Positions 12,901 to 24,900 of a stretch of 64,000 nt of DNA are shown here, piece after piece. Position 1 is the stretch's first letter, and every line of letters begins with the position of its first letter. This stretch comes from Ceratotherium simum simum (lineage: Eukaryota; Chordata; Mammalia; Perissodactyla; Rhinocerotidae), in NCBI RefSeq assembly GCF_000283155.1, contig NW_004454179.1:7129557-7193556 (forward strand), written 5' to 3'. The notes under the pieces are model-generated. The model saw nothing but the letters and a program-made list of their open reading frames with translations. It searched no databases and was not told where the DNA came from. The translations under genes were made by a program, and so were the position numbers.

Positions 12901-15900
12901 GGACTCACAGGGTGGTCAGCTGGCTCATGTTGGTGAAGGAGGAATTGCTTAAGGAACTGATCTTGTTGTTACTCAGGTCCCTGGAAAAGACAAAAGCATC
13001 ATCGTTTAGAAAGAAAGAACTCAACCCTGGCTCTCTGCTATGGCTCCTCCCCCTCCCTCCCTCTCTCCCAGCCAGGTGGGCCAGTGGCTCCGACTGGCAC
13101 TCCAGGGGTGTGGGGAGGGGGTGGAGAGGGGCACGTGCTTCCCAATTAGCAACAGCCCTCCACTCTACTCCCTGAACTCCCTCTAGGTCCCCGGGCTTCA
13201 CAGCTCCATTTCCTCACCCCCCACGCCATGCAAGGATAGCCTGGCTCCAGCCCCCTTCCATCATGGAAATGCTCCCACCAAGGGCATCAGCTGCCCCCAA
13301 CTGCCAGATCTAGTGGGTGCTCTCTCTTGCTAGCACTTTACGTAGACTGGTTCACTAGCCCTCCCTACAAGCCTATGGGGGAGATAGCAACCCTATTTTG
13401 CAAAGGAAAGCACATGGTCTCAGAGTGGTGAAGTAACCCACCCAGGGTCACACAGCTGCTAGGAGGAAGAGCCAGATTCAAACCCCTGTCTGTTGGCCCC
13501 TAAACCCCAGGTCACTGCAACTACTCTCAGCGTTACCCTGCAGCATTTGGCACAACTGACCACGCTCCTCTCAAACCTTTCACCTCCCCCTCTTTCCTCA
13601 GACCCCTGACTGTCTTCCCGCTCTCCCTTCCTCTCTGGCAGCGCCTCCTCGGTCTCCCGGCCAACGCTTCTTTCTCACTCACCCTGAGGCATGGGGATCC
13701 CTAAGGCCCTACTTCATTCTCTCTCTTCCTTTAGTCCACTCTGGCTGCCCTCGGGATGCTCCTGGCTTCCCTCACCATCGTGTGCTGACGGGGCCCTCCT
13801 CTGTGGCCCCAGCTGGCCCTCTCTCATGAACTCCCCTCCCGAGACCTGATGTCCCACAGACACTCAAACTCGAGTCCACATCCTGCACTTTCTCCCACCC
13901 CCGTGCCCTGTGCTGCACGCCCCAATCCCGGTCAACAACTCCGACAACCTAGAAACACCGCCCTACCTACATGTCCTCTCAGTCCCTTGTCTTATCCATT
14001 GGCTTGTGCCTCTGTTCATCTGTCACATCTGTCCCCTCCCCCTAAGTTTCCGCTTACGTCAAGCCACCATCACCTCTCTCCTCACACTGTGTCTCAGACT
14101 CTCACCTCATCTCTCACCCACAGCTTTGCCCCCTTTTGATCCATCTTCCACATGGGCGGGCACCTCGGCAATCTTTCTATGACACAGATCTGACTAGGTC
14201 ACTTCCCCACCAAAAAACCCACAGTGCAAACTCCAGACCCCTTAGCCTAGCCACCTGCCAGGGGCTCCAGGGTCTGGCCCCACCTCTCCTTCATTGCTCC
14301 CCACATGCCTTGGATGGATTTGCCTCTGGATATCCTGTTCCCTCTGCCCCCCTCAATGAACTCTTTTTTTTTTTTTTTTTTTTTTTTAAAGATTTTTTTT
14401 ATTTTATTTTTCCCCCCAAAGCCCCAGTGGATAGTTGTGTGTCGTAGCTGCACATCCTTCTAGTTGCTGTATGTGGGACTCGGCCTCAGGATGAACGGAG
14501 AAGTGGTGCCTCGATGCGCAACCGGGATCCGAACCCGGGCCACCAGCATCGCAGCGCGCGCACTTAACCACCAAGCCACAGGGCCGGCCCTACCCCCTCA
14601 ATGAACTCTGACTCTCCCTGAGCCCCCCACCCTGGGTTCATCACCCCCCACTTTGAGCCACAGCCCTCATCTGCATTTACCTCTGTTGGAACACTCATAC
14701 TCCCCACGACCTCATGTGCTCCCGTTTCTCCCTTCTGCCTGCCCTCCAGACCAGGACACTCGGGGGGCAGGCCTGTGACTTAGGGGCGTTCATATCTGCT
14801 CACTTCATGCAGCTCTTGGCTCAGTAAATGTTTGCAAAATGGATCCATGTGCCCTGCCTTCATTTCCTCTTAGTAAACATTCCTCCAACCAATCTCATGC
14901 AGAATCGTTCCACTGTTCCCAGAGACACGTTTGAGTACTTCACTGAAGGTTCAGTACGCTTTGTGGCCCTTCCTCGTGATGAAGAGGTGGTGGTACTTCA
15001 GCCCCCGACAGGCAGTTTCCTAATAATAACTGGCCTGACACTGGTCCTCTTTCCCTCCTTTCCTCCTCAAGTGTCTCCGAGCCACTAGTGGAGCTGCCTC
15101 AAATTATACCAAAGAAAGGTTGTCTTTCTCTTTGGCACTCTGTCACCAGCCACCAAATCACTACCCACCCGCCAGTGGAAGAGTCAAAACACATTCGCTA
15201 GGTCATTGGCAAAGACAGATAAACCGGAGCTTCCCAATTCTGTACACCAGCGCTACTCAAAATGGCCAGTCCTTGAACAGACTGTCCCACAGCAAGGAAC
15301 CTGTGCCAAAATGCAATTGCCTATGGCACTAAACACACAACTAGCGTAGGTAACATATTTTTCATAGCAACACTTTCTCAACGAAGGAAGCAATATGTTG
15401 ATTTACATTCTCGTGCAAGTTCCTTATCTAATTGTGGACGCACTATGGACAGTTCTCGGGCTGCTGTTGACCCATAGACCACATTTTGAGCAGCAAGCCA
15501 CACTAAGATGGAATGTTCTCTGGACTTCTTTTTGGTAGAATCTGGCCAGTGAGCAGATAAAGACAATTGAAGTGAGGTGTTAATTAGGCTGGAAGGCTAA
15601 GAGGAGCTGAAGTTATGCTGAGGCTTATTATTTATATTTTCATGGGGTGGAAAGAGTGAAAGGTGGAAATAACAGAAAAGCAGATGTTAGCCTAAAGAAA
15701 ACCTTAGTTACAGATGTGTATCGTAGCTGCCATATTTCATATTCAGTTTGAGGGCCAAGGGTGGACCTAGTTTCCCATCACTCTCTGCTTCTGCTCTGGC
15801 TCCCACCTTTGCAAGGATGACCCACATTAACAATAATTACCAGCCTAGAAGAAGGCTTGGGGAGATGCTTGGGCAGAAGCAGACAGGGTCCCACCCAAGG

Positions 15901-18900
15901 GAGCCTAGAACAATGCAATTCCCAAGAATGACCACTAGGTGGCAAAACAGCTCTATGCACAGTTGTTCCCAGAGGGAGGGGGTGAAATTTTAAAAATGGG
16001 ATCAGCCAGAAGTGGGTCTGTAGGGAATTCCAGGAAAGCTGGAGCCATGACCGTTAGACGGCAATGGCCCTCCTGTCCTCTGAGGCAGGTCTGGGATCCT
16101 CAAGCAGCCTGGATACTCACACAAGCTGCAGGTACTTGAAGGTGGACAGCTGTCCCGGAACCAGTGTGAACTGGTTCCCGTCCAGGTAGCTACAGGAAAG
16201 AACACAAGCAGTTAGTGGCCATGTCGGCCTCCGGCAGTGCCAGGGCTGGGAAAACATCTCCCTGCAGCCCGGGCCTTCTCTCTCATCTCCTCTCCTACAG
16301 GAGGTCCACATAGTTGGCCAGAATTGCTAAAGGAAGGAGAAAATGCGTAAATTTCTTAGGCCATTTAGGTAGGTGCCACCTAAAGAACTTGGTAAAAACC
16401 ATGGAGACATGAAGCCTCTCTTGGCTTCCTTCCCGCCCCCCTGCCTCCCCCCTCAGCCTCCTCTTGGTCAGTGGGCACCACCCAGGGCTCAGTCCCGGGC
16501 CCCCTGCCCTTCCCACTCTGCTCTGCAATACTCCTGGCCAAACAGATGGATCTGCACGTACATATGTCTCAGGTCCCCCTGCCAGGCCCCCACCAGCTAC
16601 AAGGCCCCTCTCTAGCCGCTGGCAAGATGCGTGAGGCCAGTCCCATGGAAGCCCCAGGCCCAAACATGCCCAACCTGAGCTTGGTATTTCCACACCCAAA
16701 CCGGCTTCCCTTGACTCCATCAGCATCACACTCATGCTCCTATCCACCCAGGCTCAGGACCCCGACGGAGATTCTCCACCTCCCTCTGCAGCCAGTCCCG
16801 TAGCCGCCAGCTTCTCCTGCCCACTAGTCTCTCATCATCTGCTTCTGTTCTGCTCTCGCATCTCCCCTGACTGTACGCCGTCACCCATGCCTGGGCTCCT
16901 CCTTCTCTTCTCCCCACTTTGGCCTCCCTTCTGGGACTATACACCCTGCCACCCTAGTCATTGTCCTTCAAGCCAAGCCCACCAAGAATCCTCCCAAAGC
17001 TTCCCAAGCTTCCCCATATGTACAGGGTAGAGCTTGGGATTCAAGATGCTGTGAACTTGCCCTTCCCTCCCCCCACTGCCACCAGCCATCCTTGCTAAGC
17101 AGTGACCCAAGGACCAGAGCTGAAGCCCCAGGTGGGCTCCCTGCACAGGACCCACCAACTGCAACCCTCAGGACGGCTCTCCCCCATCCCCAAAGATCCA
17201 GAGAGCAGCAACCTCAGGCTTCACTCACCCTGACCATCACCCTGTGTCCTACAAAGGGACTGCCCGCCCTTCTCATTTGATCCTCTCAGCGGCCCTTGTG
17301 AACATGCCTGAGTAGCCCCATTTTACAGCTGAGGAAACTGAGGCTCAGAGAATTCAAGTGATTTTCATGGCCTCTGCACTTCAGCATCCTCAAAGACGGC
17401 AGGCTGTCCCACCCGCCCAATTATTCTCAGGGTTGCAATGAGGCACCAGGGAGGAAACAGGGACACTAACACTGTGATAGAAAACTATGCATGGAACAGG
17501 GAAGGAGAGTCACAGGATGAGGACCGCAGTGGTTGATGTGCTTGCGAAGAAGGCCAGGCTTGCTGGTAATGAAAGAAATACAAATGAAAACCTCCTGCGC
17601 TCCCCACAGGGAAAAGAGAGGCTCCACTACGGAGGCCCAGAGGGACCAATCCCAGGGACAGGAAGAGTCGGGACTGGCCAAAGCCTTTCGTTTAGAGCTG
17701 TCTGTTGAAGAAGCCCTGCTCTGCATCCCTCTGTCTGTCATATACGTTTACATCCACACACCCACAGGAGCTCAGATACCAAAGCCAAATCAACAAAGAT
17801 TTTAGCCCCACAACACCCGGTGTTGATGGTCGGCAGTGGCGGGTAAGAAGACCATTCCCACACAGGGCTGGTGGGAGTGCAAAGGAAACAGGTTTTCTGG
17901 AAGGCATCCGGCAAAAGGCAGCAGGTGTCCTAGCAACATAGTGCTCTTTGACCAGCAGTTTCACTGAAGGGATGTTCACCTTGATGCTATTTATGATAGT
18001 AAAAAATTGGAAACAACTTAAATATCCAACAAAGGGGGATTTGTCATAGAGATCGTAGTAGATTCATGTCATGGAATATTATGCGACCAGTAAAAATAAC
18101 TTTGTGAGAGTTTTCATGACAGAGGGGAATGCTCATGAAATGATGTGAAGTGGAAAAAGCAATGTTATTTCTTATTTTAAAGGCAGAGCTTAGTTTAAAG
18201 GGATGAAGCGCTCACCATGGGTGACTCACGCCATCAGGTGACTGCAGAGGGGGGTCAAGGAAAAGCTCAAAGCCTTCTTGGAACCAGTGTCTCCTGCAAA
18301 GCCCTAGCTCCAAGCTCCCAGTCACCTGATACCTGCTCTTGGTCACCTTCGCCTCCGGACGCCAGGCCTTGGGTTACTCACAGTTCTGTGACGTTCTTGG
18401 GGATGCCCTTGGGCAGGGCCTGGAGATGCTTGTTGCTACATCGGACCACGGTGTCCAGGCAGGCACATTCCTGGGGGCACTGTGGGCGGGGCAGGCAGCC
18501 CCCCTCCTCCTGGCCTGAGGAGGAAAGCAGGAAGCCACATCCATGAGGGGTCAGGCCTTCTTAGGGCCTCCTGCAGCCAGGGCCCCACTCCAGGGCGCCT
18601 CAGAACAGAAGCCCCTCTCTGACACTACCTCATGCACCAGCAGGTCTCCTCTTGACTGCACCCCTCCCCGACTAAAGCCTCTTGGGCCTGTTTTGAGGTT
18701 CTCTTCTGCCTCGGATCCAAGGTGGCCCTGGGCACAGCAGAGGAGGATGGCAGCCACATTTCTCGAGCACCTACCATGTGCCGGACACTGTACCTCAACA
18801 TAATCTCCCTAACAATGCAGTAAGGGGTGCCACTATCACCCCTAGAATGCAGCACCATGAGGAAAGAGACTTGTGTCTTTTTTTTTGCTGAGGAAGATTC

Positions 18901-21900
18901 GTCCTGAGCTAACATCTGTGGCCAATCTTCCTCTATTTTGTATGTTGGTCGCCACTACAGCATGGCCGCCAAGGAGTGGTGCAGGTGTTGTAGATCTGAA
19001 CCTGCGAACCCAGGCCGCCGAAGCGGAGTGCACTGAACTCAATCACTAGGCCATGGGGCCGGTCCCCAGAGACTTGTGTCTTTTTCATCTTCTTTGTTCA
19101 GTCAAGGAGCCCAGCGCCTAGAGCAGGGCCTGGCACACAGTAGCCCTCAAAACAGATCAGTTGAATGAATGAATGAATGAATGAATGAATGAATTTCCAT
19201 TTTACTGAGATCTGGAGAGGTTAATAACTTGCTCAGTTCAGAAGGCTGGTCAGAGGCAACGCGGGGTCTGTACCCAGGTCTGGGTGACACAGAATCTGAG
19301 CTCCTCTATCACACCATCCTTCTTCAATTCATTCATTTATTCAATAAATATTACTGAGCACTCTCTGTGTGCCTTCCTTTCTTCTGATTGGGTGTAGGAG
19401 GGACGATAAGGACACCACGGTCACAGCTGCTGAAAGCGCTAGGAAGCAGGTGACAGTGACTATGGGTTATGTGCAGGCACCGCATGATAAGGATGAACTC
19501 ACTGAGTCCTCAGAATCTCTCTCTGGGGGATGTGCTACTATTAGCCCACTTTAGAGACGAGGCAGAGCGGTTGAGCAACTTGCCCAAGGTCCCCCAGCCA
19601 GAAGAGGTGGCACCAGGACTGGAATCCAAGCCAGCTGCCTCGGGAACCTGCCCTCCTGACCACTGCGTTCTCCTGCCTCTTGGCAGCAACGTTTCAAAAA
19701 TGCTTTCATCCTTTCACTTCTAGGAAGTTATTCTAAGGGGAAAACCGCATATATGCACAGAGTTATCTACCAGGATGTTCCTGGCAGCATGAGGCGTCAC
19801 AGCAGAACTCTGGAAGTATGGAAACACCAAGCAGCAGGGGGCGGGTTACATCCATTGTGGTGCCTCCAGACAGCAGACCCTCAGGTTGCAAGGTTTGCAC
19901 AGGCGGTACTGCAAGATCCTGAGTGTGTCATACACGTGCACACGAACACAAAGCAAAGATCGGGAAGGTCACACAGCGGGATGCTGACCAGGGTTGGGTA
20001 GGAGGAGTGGGGACACATCAGTGACGTTTTTATTCTCCTTCCGGATTATCTGCTGTTGTTGTTGTTCGATGATGCATCACTTTGTGATAAGAAAAATAAA
20101 AAGAAACTGTTCCTTGGAAAAAATAATGCTTTCAAAGGATGCTTAATGGCATAAGAAAATGCCCAAAATATAGTTAGGTTAAAAAAAGAAAAACAATTTT
20201 TAAAAAAAGACTAGCAAGTTACCATTATAGAAAAATATATATGTAAATAGTATGGAGCTTTTCTTTTTAAGTTGGAAACAAAATTGCTCTTAGAAAATCC
20301 ACTGATTTTGTTTAGAAAAATACCCCGACAGTCTTTCTTGGTGTGAAAGTTGAAGGTCCCCACCCAGTGTCACCCTCACCTGGCCTGGATGGGCCAGCCT
20401 GAGAGCTGAACTGCCCCCACCCAGAAGCAGACTGGACAGAGGGCAGGAGAGGGCGCTGAGGAAGGGGGAGACCGGGGGCAGGGGAGCAGAGAGGGGGCTG
20501 GAAGCTGAAGGCAGTGGGGAGAAATCCCCTGTGGCAGAGCTAAGAACAGGGACGGCTGGGCTGAGACGCAGCCTTGCTCTGTTGCCTTCGGTAAAAATCG
20601 GCTTCCAACAGCTGCCTGGTGTGCGTGATGCTCTGGGGGAAATCAAGAGACAGGCTGCATTCTGCATGTGTAGAGAAAGAAAGGAGTGGCCACAGGAGAG
20701 AGACTGAGAATTCAGAGGAAATAGGACATTGGCAAGAAGTAAGCAAGGTTTCTCACATGGAGGATGGGGGCCCAAGGGGGTCCCATTGCATATTATGGAC
20801 AGGGTGAACCATAAGTCTGGAGCACTTAGGAACAGCCAGGAGGCAGGTTTCTGGGTTAAATGTATATATATGAAGAAAATACTCTAAAATGTTAACTATT
20901 ATTTTCTCTGAGTGATGGGATAATAGGTAATGTTTATTTCCTTCTTTTATCCATATTTTCCAAATTTTTTTTAACAATAAGCACATTGTTGCTCTTATAA
21001 TCACACAAAGACACCACCAGGCAGGGGTAGGCGCAGGACTAAGAGGGGGGTCTCCCTGCTCCTCACCCCTGCCATCAACAGAGCCTCCCCTCCCCACGGG
21101 ACCCCTCCTAGGGGGCATGTCAAGGGGCACTGCCCGGCCACTCCCCATCCCCCTGACCTGGCCAGCCGCCCTCTCCCCTGCCACCCAGGGGCCCCCAAGT
21201 TACCTTCCTCACACCTGAAGTCAGGGAAGGCCACGTCCTGCAGGGGAATCTGCCGCAGGAAGCCTGGGTTCTGGCAGCGCGGGTTCCCCGTCACGATCTT
21301 CCTCTTGCGCAGCCAGTCGCCCAGCCAGGCCAGCTGGCAGTTGCAGTTGAAAGGGTTGGCCAGAAGGTTTCTGGAAGAGGCATGTTGTGTGACCATGATT
21401 TGTCTCGGTTATCCCCGCAAAGCCCTCTCCTGCCCTCCTGGCCACACAGCCACTCAACACTCTTTCCCAAATGCCCAGCAATTACCAAGAGGCAGCATTC
21501 TAACGTGGTGAGACCCAAGTCTCAACAAACCGTGAGGCCCCAAACATCCCTGAGTGAGACCTTTAAAGGAACCAGTCAAGAAGACCATGCCCTTGGGATG
21601 GCGGGTGGGAGTTCCCAGGGTTCAGACGGCTGATGCCAGAGCCCTAGGCCCACCTGTCCTCCGAGGGCTGGACTTACAGCGTGGAGAGGGCCTGGAGGGT
21701 GTCGAAGGCTCCGGGGGAGATGGTGGCGATCTGGTTGTCATAGAGCGAGAGGAGGCGGACGTTGCGCAGGCCGGTGAAGCTGTCGTTGTGGATGCAGCTG
21801 ATGCGATTGTTCCTCAGCATCCTGAGGAGGGTGGGAGAGGAGGGGAGAGCCGTGCTGTGCCCTGCGGCCATCTGCCTGCGCTGTGCTTTGGCCGCCACCG

Positions 21901-24900
21901 GCCAGTTCACAGACTCTCCTCCGCAGGCCCTGAGCCACGGGGAGGGGAGCCGCAGCACCAGACTTCTACACACCCGTGCTCCCCTCCAGGCCCTCCTGCC
22001 TCTGAGATGCCCTCCTCTCCATCCTGCCCGCACGGCCCGCACGCTGACCGTCACCCTCACTCCCCGGATGCCCAGTGCCTCCCCCATCTCCAGGCCAAGC
22101 TCCACATCAATGCTTGAGAGACTTGCCTAAAACCTAAACCCGGTTGCGTTCCTCTCCAGCCTAAAGTCCACGGCGGCCTCCAAACCGCCCACAGAATCAT
22201 GTTTACACTCTTTACCGTGACCTGCGAGAGCCTGTCCAATCCAGCCCCAGACCAGACCCTGCCACCTCCCCAGACAGCGACACACCCTCGACTCTTCTGT
22301 CCTTCAGGCAGGCTGCACGAGCCTCATCGCCACGCCTTTCCCCAGGTATGACTTCCTTCTAGAATGACCTTCTTCCTCATTTATATCTGCAAAAGTCTCT
22401 GTTCATCCTCAAAAATCTGGCTCAATTCCCCTCCCCAACCAAAAACAAAAATCAAGCCTGACACAGAGTAGGCAATTCATGAAAGAAATTAAAATGGTTA
22501 TCAACATTCATGAAAAATGTTCAAACTTACGAGTAATCAAGGACATTTAAGCGATATTGAATCTATGCCTGCCAAATTGCAAAATAATTAAAAATACAAT
22601 AATAATAACAATAATAATGTGCAGAGTGGGCAAGAGGGGGGGAATGGGCACTTTCACCTGGGCCGGCAGGAGGACGACTTGGGATACACCTGGAAGTGTG
22701 TTTGCTGAGACCCTTTTCAGCACTTAATACTGTCACCCAGCAAGTTTACCCTTAGGAATTTACCATAAGGGAGTAATCCTGGACGAGCACAGAATTCCAT
22801 CACAAAGATATTAATCACAGCACTGCTTATAATAAAAAAATTAGAAGTAGCCTAAATTTCCAATAATTATATAATATATATAGTCATTCAAAATGATGCT
22901 GTAAAAGAAATTTTAACGATAGGTGAAAGTGCTCACATTGTGTTTAAAGAAAAAGCAGGTTACTAAATAAACTGTATGATAAAATTCCATTGAAAAATAT
23001 CTGTATGGATGCATGCATGTGTGTGGGTGTATATATGTTACATGTATGCAAGTATACATCTATAAAATACTGGAAGGACAGTTGTTTCTATCAACAATTA
23101 ACAGTGGTCGTCTCTACATAGTGGAGGGGTTACGGGCATTTCTTTTCCTGTGCCTGTACCATCACTCATGTGCTCTGGCTGGCTCTGACCCAGCACCAGT
23201 GCTTCCCCTCTCCTCCGGCCCTATCCAAGTCTTCCTGGGAAAGGACCCAAGTGGATGAACAGTTCACAGCAATACTAGGCAAGTTTAAAGAGGAATGAGG
23301 CAGCCCTCTGTGAACAGCCTGGAAAGGGGGTCACGCTATATTCACAAGCGATAAAAGCAAGCTGCAAAACACGGTGCGTCAGAAAATCCCCTTTCTGTAA
23401 AACAAACAAAAATCCACAGAGAATCCCTTCACACATTCATAGATTACACAAATTCCATGAGACGTGCTCAGAAGACAAATCCACAGCCCTACTATAGGAC
23501 TGGGATTCAAACCCAGGCAGGCGGCTTCTAGAGCCGTGTTGCCCAACAGAGTAGCCACCAGCCACCTGTAGCTATTTAGATTTAAATTAATTAAAATGAA
23601 GTGAATTTCACAATTTAGTGCTTCAGTAGCACTAGCCACGGGTCAAGTACTCCACAGCCACGTGTGGCTATCAGATTGGACAGTGCAGATGTGGGACATT
23701 TCTGTCACTGTGGGACAGCACTGCCTACTAGACACTCCAAGGGTCTACATGACCATCTGAAGAGCTGGTGCTGCCTGGACAGAGAGGGGGCTCCCTGCAG
23801 CCTTCACAGGGGGTGGATGACCCCATGGTCCTACTGAGTCCCAGTGTCTGGTTAGCCATGGCTGGGCTCTGGGTCATGGGATCCCAGGATCCCAGGGGTG
23901 GTGGGCCATCCCTGCTCCCCCATCTACACTTGAGTCACCTCTGCAATGTACCCCACATGGGGCCATCCAGCCCCTCCTGCCTGCAGCAGTCCCGGCCACT
24001 CCTGAACTGAACACACGTGAGGTGCTCTTGCAGCCTGACCCCAGGGCAATGAGAGGGGACCTCCAGAAGGGCCCACCTCCCTCCACCCCTTCACCAGGCG
24101 TCGACCTCACACCCCAGGGAACAAGAAAGCAGGCCTCACCACAGTCACTAACACCTGACTACTTGGCCCGCTGCAGTCAGGGTCCTCAGCTGTCACGCCT
24201 CCTGCAAGCTGGAGCCAGGGGGAGGGAGTCTCCCACCCTCTCTCTTCCTTTCCCTTTAATGCAGACTCCCATACTCTGCCTCGGCTTCTGCCTCCCGCAC
24301 TCCGGCCGCCCAGCCCACTCCCCAGCCCGCACACTCACAGGGTCCTCAAGCCGTCCAGGCCCCGGAACATGCCGCTCCGGATGGACTCCAGCTGGTTGGC
24401 GGTCAGGTGCAGCTCGCTCACGGAGGCTGCCCCCTCAAAGGCCCCATCTTCAATTTCCGACACCTTGTTGTTGCTCAGATTGCTGAGAGAAGAGGCGGCA
24501 GGAGGATGATGGAGCTCAGAACCCCTCTTCCTGCACCCAACCCCCATGCATAGGAGCCCTGCCCCCCACGTGAGTTCCCCCACACCCAGTATTCTCTTTC
24601 TCCATCCCGGCCAGCATCCTGACTGCAACCTTCCCGCCAATGAGTAACTCACATTTTCTTCAGATGGGTGAGTTTTTTAAACATCCCAGTGGCCTCCAGA
24701 ATGGAAATCTCATTGTTGTTTAATCGTCTGTAATAGGCAATGAAGAGAACTTACACAGCCATCAGTGACAGACACTCAAGTATCTTCCACACAAACTATT
24801 TGGGACTCTAACAAAGGGGACTCCCAGAGGAATTTATCTGGAAAGGCAAATTGATCCTACTTCCGAGGAAGGCTGGAGGTGAATGGCGATACTTTTAACA

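Larger units (their letters stand above)
10036..12908 (-). other. SLIT1 intron 23
   Basis: A 2.87-kb intron. From left to right it holds a purine-rich (on the plus strand) tract against exon 24, a MIR, an L1M 3' end, a MER20 element, a second L1M 3' end and an ERE inserted at the end of that L1M. Confidence 0.88.
12981..16120 (-). other. SLIT1 intron 22
   Basis: A 3.1-kb intron containing a MIR, a long L2 split by an ERE, and a hAT-like element with terminal inverted repeats. Segment 15932-15945 is a CTCF-like motif. No coding signal is seen. Confidence 0.88.
16190..18381 (-). other. SLIT1 intron 21
   Basis: A 2.2-kb intron. The part 16330-17250 is pyrimidine-rich on the plus strand and may be old L2-type sequence, but I cannot place it firmly. 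A MIR fragment and an L1 fragment follow. Confidence 0.85.
18515..21203 (-). other. SLIT1 intron 20
   Basis: A 2.7-kb intron with an ERE, a TGAA microsatellite, a MIR and L1-like 3'-end sequence. Segment 20780-21000 resembles another LINE 3' end on the plus strand. The stretch 20290-20780 is unassigned. Confidence 0.85.
21822..24338 (-). other. SLIT1 intron 18
   Basis: A 2.5-kb intron with an L2, an L1 fragment and a hAT-like DNA element. The stretch 23740-24330 is unique as far as I can see. Confidence 0.85.

Noticed and set aside
21554..22117. Open frame of 187 codons on the plus strand
   Set aside because: It is the antisense of SLIT1 exon 19 and its GC-rich flanks. The codon pattern belongs to the minus-strand exon.
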